Assembly (NCBI GenBank): GCA_900550135.1
Contig: URQO01000004.1
Span: forward strand, 5,659 to 69,658
Source: an uncultured Eubacterium sp.
Lineage (GTDB): Bacteria; Bacillota; Clostridia; Lachnospirales; Lachnospiraceae
DNA length: 64,000 nucleotides
Reading direction: 5' to 3'
The notes beneath the pieces were generated by a model. It had not been told where the DNA came from. It did not search any database and saw nothing but the letters and a program-made list of their open reading frames with translations. Shown in pieces: positions 54,701 through 61,845 of this stretch (positions are counted from its first letter, which is position 1; every line of letters starts with the position of its first letter). The position numbers and the translations under genes are program-made.

Positions 54701-56321
54701 TAAGGCACTTGATGACAAAAAGGAAACATTGGTTTCAAAAATTGAAACCGACAGTTCAGATGGTGACAAAATAAAGAACAGGACAACCTTATACAATGGT
54801 GATGTATTAAGCGAGACAATGTCAGATGACGGAAAGTCATGTGTAACGGATTTATATTCAGATAAATATAAAAAGAACATATTAAAGTACAATTCAGTGG
54901 AAGACGATTCTACACACAGAACATTTGACATAGAAAAGTATGACGAAAACAAAAACATTGATTACACATATGACAGGGCAGGAAACATTACCAGAATAAA
55001 AACTGACGGTAAGCTTACAAATGCATATGAATATGATGCACACGGAAGACTTACATGGGAATATGACTATGATGTTTCAAGGGCATATGAGTACGGATAC
55101 ACCACAACGGGAAACGTTGAGGCAAAGCACACATATGTGATGAATGACAACGGTAAGCTGGTTGAACAGGATGATGAACTAAGAAAATATTCATACAGAA
55201 ACAGTGACTGGCCTGATCAGTTGACAAAGTACTGTGGAAAGGAAATCACATATGACAGCAGTGGCAATCCGAAGGAATACTATAACGGAATGTCATTTAA
55301 CTGGTACAGGGGAAGACAGTTGCAGGAAGCAACTCTTACCAATGGAAACAGGGTAACATATAAGTACAGTGAGGACGGACTTAGAACTTATAAGGATACA
55401 GAAAAAACAACAACCACATATGAATGGGATGAGACAAAACTTATAAGGGAAACCGTTACATACAAAAAGACCGGAAAGAAGTATGACATCTGGTATATGT
55501 ATGATTCATCTAATAATGTTATCGGCTTTGAATACAGTCAGTTAAGTGAGATAAACGAAACATTAAAAACCACAAGAATCTATTATGAAAAGAACCTGCA
55601 GGGAGATGTGACAGGTCTGCTTGATGCCAGAGGAGCAGAGATTGCTTCATATACATATGATGCATGGGGAAATGTCATTACAAATGATGGAAAGAGTTTC
55701 TGTTATGAAGGATATGAGGTTCCCTTTGAGTTAAATCATGTATTGTACAGAGGATACTACTATGACGGAAGCTGCACTGATACTGAAAGCGATACAAATC
55801 TTTATTATCTGCAGAGCAGATATTACGATGCAGAGGTGGGAAGATTTATAAATGCAGATGATGTCAGTGTATTAGAAATAGAAAGTGATAGTGTGTATAA
55901 AGATAATTTGTATTGCTATTGTAATGGAAATCCGGTTAATAATATAGATCCAACAGGAAAATGGTTTTTTAGAGCTGCAATTGCAGCTGCTAGTGGAGTG
56001 ATATTTGGAGCACTTGCATATTCTATAGGAAAAAAATGCGGATTAAATGGAAAAAAACTAACTGCTTTTACTGTCGCGTTTGTAGCATTTGGGGTTGTGG
56101 TTGGTATGATATGGGGAGTTCGTATAATAAATGCAATTAATAAAGCATTAAAGCCAGTATTATACTTTTTCAGAAGTAATGGGGTGTATATGGGAATAAA
56201 AGTTATGAGTAAAGTACAGTTTGAAATACATACCGCACATCATAATAAACCGATACATTTCGTAGTAAGATGGTTTACAAATGGTAGAAATTATTTTAAG
56301 GAGTGGTGGTTAGGAAAATGA
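51708..56321 (+). CDS. WapA-like YD-repeat (RHS) polymorphic toxin
   Basis: A 1,537-residue secreted protein carried by element 1. Seen: signal peptide (1-30), a beta-rich N-terminal region, a DNRLRE domain (about 300-500), and calcium-binding DxDxDG repeats (DTDGDGLEDG, DTDGDGLSDG, DSDGDGWTD, about 620-720). YD/RHS repeats (about 750-1370) lead to the RHS core end RYYDAEVGRFINADD and the boundary motif NNIDPTGKW. The last 115 or so residues are the variable tip: two hydrophobic segments, then a basic piece with EIHTAHHNKPIHF. I do not recognise this tip. Known: B. subtilis WapA has the same plan and delivers a C-terminal toxin to neighbours. Base composition drops toward AT in the tip, as expected for tip exchange. 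Confidence 0.9.
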   Translation: MRIRNISKKMVSLALTIAIIGTGSGINALANSVNDGKNSQKAADNKVTVVKELTDERTENSNTYLLSDGSKKTELFLSNIRYEKDGQLKDYENEIVDIGKNGKKSISTYGLGDKSSYKYVNKSSDNKAYFSDDIEDGIMLSHGKYILKMTPVIEEENDDINRDDKNTSQSNENNEFECIKNEESNELKYISESKNMEYQYSVNNCGVKENIVLNEKPETNIFEYKIETKNLYLKKQENDKGLLVYDKNTNKIIGTIEAPFLVDADGKEDYKSVEYELEKNGENEVLKVIVSNDYFENEATKYPVTIDPTMVWMFDYLTTASVWSVDFQQNVNMHNHYLGAMNNMISSYPYNSEEHVYLDTSNLLTGSALVGSGLNIRGKYIESASLNLYESSYRAPYQVGTLELRTAKDSWNPDTITWNNKPGASEEVLLEEKFTGVEGTRHCLDITKWVQDIADEQIENNGLVFTAKKGGAALFYGPEAHYIQDENGTNSESRHMSIYLTYRDFEPYDASINISAEYDKQSNSIITSIEDDNKLQEGVAVTGYKIFTRKDNALKFSAKYKGTDISEKAEINASNVDECIDIRAAVLYSDGTVKVSNIVTLEKTEDGDSGDRGYSFEITSMDTDGDGLEDGYEIWDFKTMWNTETAYSTEDNPKYEQDTDGDGLSDGYEVFTLGTDPAVANEKNADSDGDGWTDLKEYQEGTDPWLYDSDFDGLRDKDDVGDNNPRKTDNPRLKGTDRSVASAAKVHKGLYDREYSENENGVTVTYIANIYRGDIKSIYSDYGDAKINKRLKYFYDAKGNNTAIVEQYDDNDTQTICITYTYDENGNVEFICDQQTKYTMEYNSDNKITNLQVGDRTLVSYEYSHTQNDSGNESGESTGASVENTDEQVTYYGTGDERQKVRTVTTEYKVDSEDDAAVAEKTEVFYNDEKTPSYVTTVNSSGQMLSLTDNTESAQLAYHYEYNDGTTRVTRSDGFIKEVVQNEDEENKKSTLTTKYEYKALDDKKETLVSKIETDSSDGDKIKNRTTLYNGDVLSETMSDDGKSCVTDLYSDKYKKNILKYNSVEDDSTHRTFDIEKYDENKNIDYTYDRAGNITRIKTDGKLTNAYEYDAHGRLTWEYDYDVSRAYEYGYTTTGNVEAKHTYVMNDNGKLVEQDDELRKYSYRNSDWPDQLTKYCGKEITYDSSGNPKEYYNGMSFNWYRGRQLQEATLTNGNRVTYKYSEDGLRTYKDTEKTTTTYEWDETKLIRETVTYKKTGKKYDIWYMYDSSNNVIGFEYSQLSEINETLKTTRIYYEKNLQGDVTGLLDARGAEIASYTYDAWGNVITNDGKSFCYEGYEVPFELNHVLYRGYYYDGSCTDTESDTNLYYLQSRYYDAEVGRFINADDVSVLEIESDSVYKDNLYCYCNGNPVNNIDPTGKWFFRAAIAAASGVIFGALAYSIGKKCGLNGKKLTAFTVAFVAFGVVVGMIWGVRIINAINKALKPVLYFFRSNGVYMGIKVMSKVQFEIHTAHHNKPIHFVVRWFTNGRNYFKEWWLGK

Positions 56322-56719
56322 TAGATATTTGCGTTGTAAAAAGAATGTTATCTGAAAAGTATAAAATATGTAATAATAAATCGAAGTTATGCATTACGCA
56401 GAACATAGAAGTGGAATTCCTAGAAGATGAAATCGTAATAATGTGTTGGAATTTTGAATATATTTATTTTTCCTTTGACTATCGTAGTGAGCAGGAAATG
56501 TTTGAAATTATAGATTCTTTCATTGAAACACTTCTATATAGACCAGTTAAAATAAAAGAATATTATTACAAGAATATATTATACCAGAGAACATTGAATC
56601 AACAAGATGGGAAAGGCACTTGGAAGAAAATAGGAAGCTCAAAAAAATTTGTTATTATTTTTAAGAGAAAAAATATAAAAATAGTTGAAAAAACATTCAA
56701 TGAATTTGAAAATGTTTAA
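56318..56719 (+). CDS. Putative immunity protein for the YD-repeat toxin
   Basis: A 133-residue cytoplasmic protein starting at the ATG 56318, which overlaps the toxin stop codon (ATGA); an upstream GTG at 56303 lies inside the toxin gene. No family is recognised. It is acidic and aromatic in its first half (FLEDEIVIMCWNFEYIYFSF) and basic in the second. Size, position and translational coupling match the immunity genes that follow WapA-type toxins. Its AT-rich base use matches the toxin tip and differs from the rest of the element. Confidence 0.75.
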   Translation: MIDICVVKRMLSEKYKICNNKSKLCITQNIEVEFLEDEIVIMCWNFEYIYFSFDYRSEQEMFEIIDSFIETLLYRPVKIKEYYYKNILYQRTLNQQDGKGTWKKIGSSKKFVIIFKRKNIKIVEKTFNEFENV

Positions 56720-56782
56720 TATATTTTTATAGACATTAAAAGAACTTAATGAAATAAAATCTAACTTATGCTATAATATCTC

Positions 56783-56804
56783 CGTGGCAACACTATGGCA
56801 ACAC
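56783..56804 (+). repeat. Integrase arm-type site, right end of element 1
   Basis: CGTGGCAAC followed by ACTATGGCAACAC-type sequence; it matches the left-end site (45979-46000) at 20 of 22 bases and lies 102 bases before the right core. The 373 bases between the immunity gene and xre2 hold this site, an operator copy, the core, a terminator and the arm of element 2, but no gene. Confidence 0.6.
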
Positions 56805-56868
56805 GAAATCAGAAGGATAATACAAATAATATAATATAGGTAAATTAACAGATAAAAGCACACGAAAC

Positions 56869-56887
56869 CTAAACAAATATGTTTAAG
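56869..56887. promoter_or_regulatory. Distant copy of the element 1 Xre operator
   Basis: TAAACAAATATGTTTAAG here is identical over 18 bases to the operator at 46705-46724, 10 kb away. It lies next to the right attachment core. Confidence 0.65.
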
Positions 56888-56905
56888 TTTAACTCGGTGC
56901 AAGCC

Positions 56906-56915
56906 GAGTTTGAAT
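56906..56915 (+). repeat. Attachment site core at the element 1/element 2 junction
   Basis: GAGTTTGAAT, identical to the guaA end, here followed by GA so that it reads EFE-stop. Its first bases are also the 3' arm of a hairpin AACTCGG/CCGAGTT (56891-56910), so part of the match might have another cause. Confidence 0.55.
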
Positions 56916-56938
56916 GATGCAAAAATGAATTTTATATG

Positions 56939-56983
56939 CCTACAAACCCCATAAATAAAGGGTTTGTAGGTTTTTTCTTTTTT
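56939..56983 (+). terminator. Strong terminator at the left end of element 2
   Basis: A perfect 11-bp stem CCTACAAACCC (56939-56949) with GGGTTTGTAGG (56960-56970), followed by TTTTTTCTTTTTTT. It insulates element 2 from transcription out of element 1. Confidence 0.9.
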
Positions 56984-56986
56984 AGA

Positions 56987-57006
56987 GTGACAATAAAATG
57001 ACAATA
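56987..57006 (+). repeat. Integrase arm-type site, left end of element 2
   Basis: GTGACAATAAAATGACAATA aligns without gaps to the element 1 arm site (GTGGCAAC..ATGGCAACA), with nearly all differences being transitions. It lies 81 bases after its core, against 70 in element 1. It is the expected diverged arm site for integrase 2. Confidence 0.5.
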
Positions 57007-57039
57007 TTTTTTGCTATTTTTTTCAAAAAAACTCTTAAA

Positions 57040-57057
57040 CAGTACATTTTTGAACGA
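57040..57057. promoter_or_regulatory. Distant copy of the element 2 Xre operator
   Basis: CAGTACATTTTTGAACGA fits the CAGTxC-N6-GxACTG pattern of the operators upstream of xre2, but lies beyond the 3' end of that gene, next to the arm site. Confidence 0.45.
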
Positions 57058-57092
57058 AAATTTGCAACAGTTTTGATATAAGTAATACCTCA

Positions 57093-57704
57093 TTAATCCT
57101 TCAAATTAGCTTTTCTAAATCTTTTCTTAGCATCAGAAATATTAGTATCAACCTCAATTTCCTTTTCACTTTCAGCTTTAAAAATAGTGTCAGCCAAGTC
57201 TGTTCCAAAACTTAAATACTTTGCCTGCCATAAGAGGTACGTTTCCTCACTAATTTCTTCATTAATAAATTTGTCGTACATTGTTGCCCAATGAGTTAGC
57301 ATTCTTTTAAGATTAGCTAGAGGAGCAATAGTGGCATCATCTATGTCTATGTCCGAAGACACCTCTAAATAAACTTTTCCGTCAATGATTGTTGGGGTCA
57401 AATCCAAAGTTTTCTCTATGTTAAACAAATATTGTAATGAACTTGCTGCTGAAATAGGATTAGGAGTTGCAAGGACATATGGAGAAATTTCCAATGCATT
57501 TGCAATTTCAAATATAGTATCTGAATCAGGATAACGATTACCAAGCTCATAATTTCTTATAGTAGATTCATTTACATTACAAGCAGAGCCTAGTTCTTTT
57601 TGTGTCATGCCAGCAGTTTGTCTATAAAATCTAATTTTTTGCCCTAAATTGGCAGAGGCAAGATTTTTTGCGTTTAGAGAAAAATTTTTTTTATTTTTTT
57701 TCAT
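57093..57704 (-). CDS. Xre-family repressor of element 2
   Basis: A 203-residue repressor with GGAAGG before its start. Seen: HTH (KIRFYRQTAGMTQKELGSAC, then RNYELGNRYPDSDTIFEIAN, about 23-70) and a C-terminal domain with the same ending logic as Xre 1 (EEISEETYLLWQAKY). It is divergent from xis-int of element 2 with a different operator family between, so the two elements should not cross-repress. Confidence 0.9.
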   Translation of the reverse strand: MKKNKKNFSLNAKNLASANLGQKIRFYRQTAGMTQKELGSACNVNESTIRNYELGNRYPDSDTIFEIANALEISPYVLATPNPISAASSLQYLFNIEKTLDLTPTIIDGKVYLEVSSDIDIDDATIAPLANLKRMLTHWATMYDKFINEEISEETYLLWQAKYLSFGTDLADTIFKAESEKEIEVDTNISDAKKRFRKANLKD

Positions 57705-57741
57705 AAAATATATCCTTCCGTATCTTTTTATAACTGCTTGT

Positions 57742-57867
57742 ATTATATCACAAACAGTTCATATATGAAATATAAAAAACAAAGGACAGTTCAGAAGTGA
57801 AACATTTTACTTGACAGTACAAAAACGAACTGATAAAATACATACAATACAGTTCAGAAATGTACTG
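57742..57867. promoter_or_regulatory. Divergent promoters and Xre operator array of element 2
   Basis: Four copies of CAGTxC-N6-GxACTG or its left half: 57755-57772, 57787-57804, 57815-57832 and 57850-57867. The rightward promoter is TTGACA (57811-57816), 17 bases, TAAAAT (57834-57839), with one operator filling the spacer, as in element 1. A minus-strand TATAAT lies at 57747-57742, with the first operator in its spacer. Confidence 0.75.
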
Positions 57868-57905
57868 CACAGAGTAATGAAATTTATGTGAGAGGAGGTG
57901 ATATT

Positions 57906-58103
57906 ATGGCAGATACACTTTTTGTTAGAGCAGGTGATATAGCAAAAGAAATGGGTGTTTCAGAAGCTATGGGCTATAAGATTATTAGAAATCTGAATAA
58001 TGAACTTAAGGAACAGGGATTTGTAACTGTTCAGGGAAGACTTAGCAGACAGTATTTTGAAGAACGAATTTATGGAATAAAAAGTAAAGAGGAGGTGGAA
58101 TAA
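57906..58103 (+). CDS. Excisionase-like HTH protein (Xis), element 2
   Basis: A 65-residue DNA-binding protein starting at ATG 57906 behind AGGAGGTG. Seen: AGDIAKEMGVSEAMGYKIIR helix-turn-helix and GFVTVQGRLSRQYFEER wing. It matches Xis 1 in size and layout and ends one base before the integrase start codon. Confidence 0.85.
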   Translation: MADTLFVRAGDIAKEMGVSEAMGYKIIRNLNNELKEQGFVTVQGRLSRQYFEERIYGIKSKEEVE

Positions 58104-59198
58104 ATGGTGTTCAAAAATCAAAAGACAGAAAAATGGGAAGTCAGATGTTATTACAAGGATTATAAAGGCATACGAAAGCAAAAGACAAAAAGAGGCTTTC
58201 GAACAAAATCAGAAGCTTTAGACTGGGAAAGACATTTTAAATTGCAGGACCATCAGGATCTTGATATGACAATTGAGGATTTTTTTGAATTATACAAAAG
58301 AGATGTTAGCCATAAAGTCAGACCAAACACTTGGGAAGAAAAGGAAAACATAATTTTAACAAAAATACTTCCTTATATTGGAAAAAGAAAAATAAACGAA
58401 CTTAAGATAACAGACGTTTTTGAATGGCAAAGAGAAATTAAAAGCCAAACAACGAAAGCAGGGAAAAGTTTTTCACAATCTTATCTTAAAACAATACACA
58501 ATCAATTAAGCGCAATGCTTAATCATGCGGTAAGATACTACGGACTTAAGTGGAATGTAGCAAGTAAAGCAGGAAATATGGGCAGTGGAACAGAAAGAAA
58601 GGTTGATTTTTGGACTCAAAAGGAATATCAAAAATTTATTGAGCAGGTATCAGACAAACCACAATCCTTTTACGGCTTTGAAATTTTGTATTGGTGTGGG
58701 CTTAGAATTGGGGAGCTTCTAGCATTAACTCCAAAAGATTTTGATTTTGAAAATAATATTTTAAAAGTAACAAAATCGTATAAGCGGGTTCGTGGTGAGG
58801 ATATTGTAACTGACCCTAAGACACAAAAAAGCATAAGAAACATAGTAAAGCCTAATTTTTTAGCTGATGAAATAAAGGAATATTTGTCTAGTATATATGG
58901 TATTGGAGAAGAGGACAGAATTTTTCAAAATTCAAAAAGTTATTTTCGCCATGAAATGGTTAGAGGGTCAAAAGCTGCCGGAGTTAAGAGAATAAGAGTA
59001 CATGATCTTAGACATTCACATGTATCATATTTAATAGACAAGGGATACACGGCATTGGCTATAGCAGATAGATTAGGTCACGAGGCAGTTGATATTACAT
59101 ATAGATATGCACATTTATTTCCAACTGTTCAGACTGATATGGCAAAAACAATGGATGAAGAAAGAGAGGTATTATTAGATGAGTGCCAGGAACAATGA
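58104..59198 (+). CDS. Tyrosine integrase of element 2
   Basis: A 364-residue recombinase, roughly half identical by eye to integrase 1. Seen: arm-binding domain (YYKDYKGIRKQKTKRGF), catalytic CGLRIGELL (Arg), DLRHSHVS (His-x-x-Arg), LGHE (His) and RYAHLF, with the Tyr at RYAH. AGGAGG lies before the ATG. Targeting the same guaA end as integrase 1 is inferred from the tandem arrangement. The C-terminus overlaps the next gene by 20 bases. Confidence 0.96.
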   Translation: MVFKNQKTEKWEVRCYYKDYKGIRKQKTKRGFRTKSEALDWERHFKLQDHQDLDMTIEDFFELYKRDVSHKVRPNTWEEKENIILTKILPYIGKRKINELKITDVFEWQREIKSQTTKAGKSFSQSYLKTIHNQLSAMLNHAVRYYGLKWNVASKAGNMGSGTERKVDFWTQKEYQKFIEQVSDKPQSFYGFEILYWCGLRIGELLALTPKDFDFENNILKVTKSYKRVRGEDIVTDPKTQKSIRNIVKPNFLADEIKEYLSSIYGIGEEDRIFQNSKSYFRHEMVRGSKAAGVKRIRVHDLRHSHVSYLIDKGYTALAIADRLGHEAVDITYRYAHLFPTVQTDMAKTMDEEREVLLDECQEQ

Positions 59199-59520
59199 TT
59201 CAAAAGGAAGATGGAGAAATGTAACAGTTGCCTTTAGAGTATCTCCAGAAGAAAATGAGGAAATTAATATGAGGGCAAAATTAAGTGGATTTCAAACAAA
59301 GCAGGAATTTATGATTCAATCATTACTCTATACAAAAATCAGAGCTGTGGGAAATCCGTTAATGATGCTAAGTTTCAGAAAATATCTTCAGGAAATAATT
59401 GTGCAGCTAAAGAGAATAGAGGCAGGTGGAAAAATTGATGAAGAGATATTTGTTCCTATAAGAACAATGTTGGATATTTTAAATGGGTTTAAAGAAAGAA
59501 AAAAGCCCCAAGTAAAATAG
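59179..59520 (+). CDS. MobC-like mobilization accessory protein, element 2
   Basis: A 113-residue counterpart of the element 1 protein. Seen: the shared opening SKGRWRNVTVAFRVSPEENEEI (read as S9 to I30), a ribbon-helix-helix-like start, then helices with VGNPLMMLSFRKYLQEI. The end of the gene runs into a terminator stem. Role inferred: relaxosome accessory. Confidence 0.72.
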   Translation: MSARNNDSKGRWRNVTVAFRVSPEENEEINMRAKLSGFQTKQEFMIQSLLYTKIRAVGNPLMMLSFRKYLQEIIVQLKRIEAGGKIDEEIFVPIRTMLDILNGFKERKKPQVK

Positions 59521-59530
59521 GGCTTTTCCA
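59501..59530 (+). terminator. Terminator overlapping the end of the MobC-like gene
   Basis: AAAAGCCC (59501-59508) pairs with GGGCTTTT (59520-59527). The stop codon lies in the loop, so translation to the end could disturb the hairpin. Confidence 0.7.
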
Positions 59531-59543
59531 CATAACAAGGAGA

Positions 59544-59590
59544 GTATCCCTGCTACATTAATAACGCAATTAGATTATAGCAGGGAATAC
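59544..59590 (+). promoter_or_regulatory. Inverted repeat in the VapE leader
   Basis: GTATCCCTGCTA (59544-59555) pairs with TAGCAGGGAATAC (59578-59590) with one bulge. It is not followed by T residues and lies 38 bases before the VapE start, so it may affect translation or act as an operator. Confidence 0.45.
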
Positions 59591-59628
59591 CTTCCGTAAC
59601 AAGAAATTTTTAACAAGGAGGACTGACG

Positions 59629-60975
59629 ATGAATGATAATACAATAAATGAATCCTCCAAAACGGAGGATTCAGACAACAAAAATGATGAAATAATAGCC
59701 GTAAGAAATAGTCTTGAAAAAAGACCTGATGGTGTGGTGAGACAAACCATATCAAATGCCATAGCAGTTCTTAATAACGACCCATTACTAAAGGGTGCAA
59801 TAAGACGTAATGAGCTTTCCTGTAAAACAGACATAGTAAAGGAAATGGATTGGAGAAGACGTTCAAAGACTTTTACGGATACTGATTTTAACAACATAAT
59901 GCTTAGAATGGAAAAACTATATGGCATCACGAGGGATAAGAACATTAAGAGAGCAATTGACATTGTAGGAAATAACAATCATTATCATCCCATTATAGAC
60001 AGACTGGAAAGCTTGGAGTGGGATGGAACCGAAAGATTAAGACATCTTCTTCCAAAATATCTTGGGACAGAGGAAAGCGATTATATTTACGAGGCTACAA
60101 GAATAATGATGATGGGAGCGGTACAAAGAGTATATAATCCCGGATGCAAGTTTGAATATATGGTCTGCTTAGTTGGAGGACAGGGAGCAGGAAAATCCAG
60201 TTTTTTAAGATTTCTCACAATGGAAAACGAATGGTTTTCAGATGATTTAAGAAAACTTGATGACGAAAATGTATTCAGAAAGATTCAGGGACACTGGATT
60301 ATTGAAATGGCAGAAATGCTTGCAACCTGCAACGCAAGAAGTGTTGAGGAAATAAAGTCATTTTTAAGCCGTCAGAGTGAAACATATAAGGTTCCCTATG
60401 AAACACATCCGGAAGACAGACCACGACAGTGCATATTCGTTGGTTCGTCCAACAATGCTGACTTTTTACCTTTTGACAGGTCAGGTAACAGAAGGTTTAT
60501 ACCTGTATTTGTTGATAAGGATAAGGCAGAGCAACATCCACTTGAAGATGAGGATGAAACAAGAAGTTATATGGAACAGTGTTGGGCAGAAATCATGGAC
60601 ATGTATCACAGGGGTGTAAATACAAAACTTGTATTTAATAAGGAACTTACGGAAGAATTGATTGAAATGCAGAAGAACTGTATGCCGGAAGACACAAAGG
60701 TTGGCATAATTGGAAACTTCTTTGAAACAACTAAAGAGGATTATGTATGTTCTTCAATGATTTATGAATTGGCATTTCACCATGAAAATGAAGAGCCTAA
60801 GCCTTATGAATCAAAAGAAATCGGAGCAATTATGAGAAACGAATTTTCAAATGATTGGAAATCAATATCAACTCATCGGTTTAAAAAGTATGGAACCCAG
60901 AGAGGATGGAAGAGAAAACATATTGATGAATTTGTGGAAGTTGATGAAAATGTTCAGCTGCCTTTTGATGTGTAG
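59629..60975 (+). CDS. VapE-like P-loop replication protein, element 2
   Basis: A 448-residue protein of the virulence-associated E family, related to superfamily 3 helicase/primase proteins of plasmids, phages and islands. Seen: Walker A GGQGAGKSS (about 184-192), Walker B-like WIIEMAEM, the conserved FVGSSNNADFLPFDRSGNRRF block (described by F266 to F286) and a C-terminal winged-helix-like part. AAGGAGG precedes the ATG. It replaces the RepA-like ATPase of element 1, and an iteron-like array follows. Confidence 0.92.
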   Translation: MNDNTINESSKTEDSDNKNDEIIAVRNSLEKRPDGVVRQTISNAIAVLNNDPLLKGAIRRNELSCKTDIVKEMDWRRRSKTFTDTDFNNIMLRMEKLYGITRDKNIKRAIDIVGNNNHYHPIIDRLESLEWDGTERLRHLLPKYLGTEESDYIYEATRIMMMGAVQRVYNPGCKFEYMVCLVGGQGAGKSSFLRFLTMENEWFSDDLRKLDDENVFRKIQGHWIIEMAEMLATCNARSVEEIKSFLSRQSETYKVPYETHPEDRPRQCIFVGSSNNADFLPFDRSGNRRFIPVFVDKDKAEQHPLEDEDETRSYMEQCWAEIMDMYHRGVNTKLVFNKELTEELIEMQKNCMPEDTKVGIIGNFFETTKEDYVCSSMIYELAFHHENEEPKPYESKEIGAIMRNEFSNDWKSISTHRFKKYGTQRGWKRKHIDEFVEVDENVQLPFDV

Positions 60976-60988
60976 GATTTAAACTTCC

Positions 60989-61073
60989 CGACATGATGTC
61001 GCAAAGTAAAAGTTAGTGACATAATGTCACTTTCTTTTGGAGTTGGAACCTCGGGACCTGAAGTCACAAGGCT
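60989..61073. other. Palindromic region shared with the oriT-like DNA of element 1
   Basis: AAAAGTTAGTGACAT-ATGTCACT occurs here (61008-61031) as in element 1, followed in both by a GAACC-CGGGACC-type hairpin sequence. GACATGATGTC (60991-61001) is a further palindrome. The order relative to genes differs: here it lies before the small protein gene, whereas in element 1 it lies after. Confidence 0.55.
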
Positions 61074-61115
61074 GAATATTACCGGAGTGCAAGTGACAGT
61101 AACAGCTGGAATATT

Positions 61116-61319
61116 TGTAAACAGTGAATGTAAACAGTCTGTGCTTTTGGAAATGGCAGTTAATTTGTAAACAGTAACACTGACTGAAAAATCGGACTGT
61201 TTACATGAAAACAGTGAGCAATCCCTTTATTTATGGGAAATATGGAATTGATGTAAACCTTAAACTGTAAACAGTGATGAGAAAACTAAAAAAATAAATT
61301 GCTTTATTACGTGTTTACA
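61116..61319. repeat. Iteron-like array of TGTAAACAGT, element 2
   Basis: Direct copies at 61116-61125, 61129-61138, 61166-61175 and 61266-61275; a partial copy (TGTAAACCT) at 61252; inverted copies at 61196-61205 and 61312-61319. The 366-base gap after the VapE-like gene consists mainly of these. This fits a replication origin or a binding array for the VapE-like protein. Confidence 0.65.
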
Positions 61320-61341
61320 GTTGTACCAGATTGGAGGAAAA

Positions 61342-61587
61342 ATGGAAAAGAAAAATAAGAAAATGATGATAGATGAAGATTTGTTCAGAATGATGTATCA
61401 GTATTTCATTTATGACAGAGAAGATTTACGTGAGGAAATCAGTGAAGGACTGGTTGAAAAGATGGACAGGCTTGTTACTAGAGATTTATATACGAAGAGC
61501 TTAATGGCCGGTACGGATGAAGAAAGAGAGAGTAACAGAATAGCTTATCTTAATCGGAAAGGAATACCGGAGGAGTTTCGTTGGTAG
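61342..61587 (+). CDS. Small conserved element protein (unknown), element 2
   Basis: An 81-residue acidic helical protein starting at ATG 61342 behind GGAGG. Its size and ending (TDEERESNRIAYLNRKG, then FRW) parallel the element 1 protein in the same slot. Function unknown; the last iteron copy overlaps its leader, so its expression may depend on replication or on the repeat-binding protein. Confidence 0.75.
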   Translation: MEKKNKKMMIDEDLFRMMYQYFIYDREDLREEISEGLVEKMDRLVTRDLYTKSLMAGTDEERESNRIAYLNRKGIPEEFRW

Positions 61588-61608
61588 TTGCTGGTTTAAA
61601 TGTCAATG

Positions 61609-61631
61609 ACCTGCAAGTGACACTTGCAGGT
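61609..61631. repeat. 23-base perfect palindrome shared by both elements
   Basis: Arms ACCTGCAAGTG and CACTTGCAGGT around a single A. It is identical to 49883-49905 and lies just after the small conserved gene in both elements. Lack of a T tract argues against a terminator. Confidence 0.75.
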
Positions 61632-61696
61632 AAAGGAACAAATAAAATCAGCAAAATAAGTTGTGCAAACGGAAAAAGAAAAAAGATGAAGCAACC

Positions 61697-61800
61697 ATAT
61701 AAGCCCTCGGCGTTTGAGAGCGAAATACACCCATCGCACAAAATACTTCGTATTTTATGCTCTTAAGGGTTTATATTTCGCCCTTGCAGGGGGCTTTTTA
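61697..61800. other. Candidate oriT/nick region of element 2 with terminator
   Basis: ATATAAGCCCTCGGC (61697-61711) is identical to the 15-mer before the relaxase of element 1. An inverted repeat follows: GCGAAATA-ACCC (61720-61732) with GGGT-TATTTCGC (61767-61781), with AAAATAC/GTATTTT inside. A short GCCC/GGGC hairpin and TTTTTA close the region before the relaxase gene. Confidence 0.6.
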
Positions 61801-61845
61801 TTTTATTTAAATTTAGAAGATTAGAAGACTAGGAGGAACAGATTC

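Larger units (their letters stand above)
45910..56915. mobile_element. Integrative and mobilizable element 1 (about 11 kb), inserted at guaA
   Basis: Bounded by two copies of GAGTTTGAAT, one in the last codons of guaA and one at 56906. Contents in order: Xre repressor (minus), xis, tyrosine integrase, MobC-like protein, RepA-like ATPase, repeat array, small conserved protein, oriT-like palindromes and a MobV-like relaxase. A WapA-like toxin and a probable immunity gene follow as cargo. There are no coupling-protein or mating-channel genes, so transfer would need a helper element. Integrase-side and far-end arm repeats support the boundaries. Confidence 0.8.

Noticed and set aside
61116..61319. 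CRISPR array.
   Set aside because: The repeats are 10 bases, irregularly spaced and in both orientations, with no cas genes in the window.
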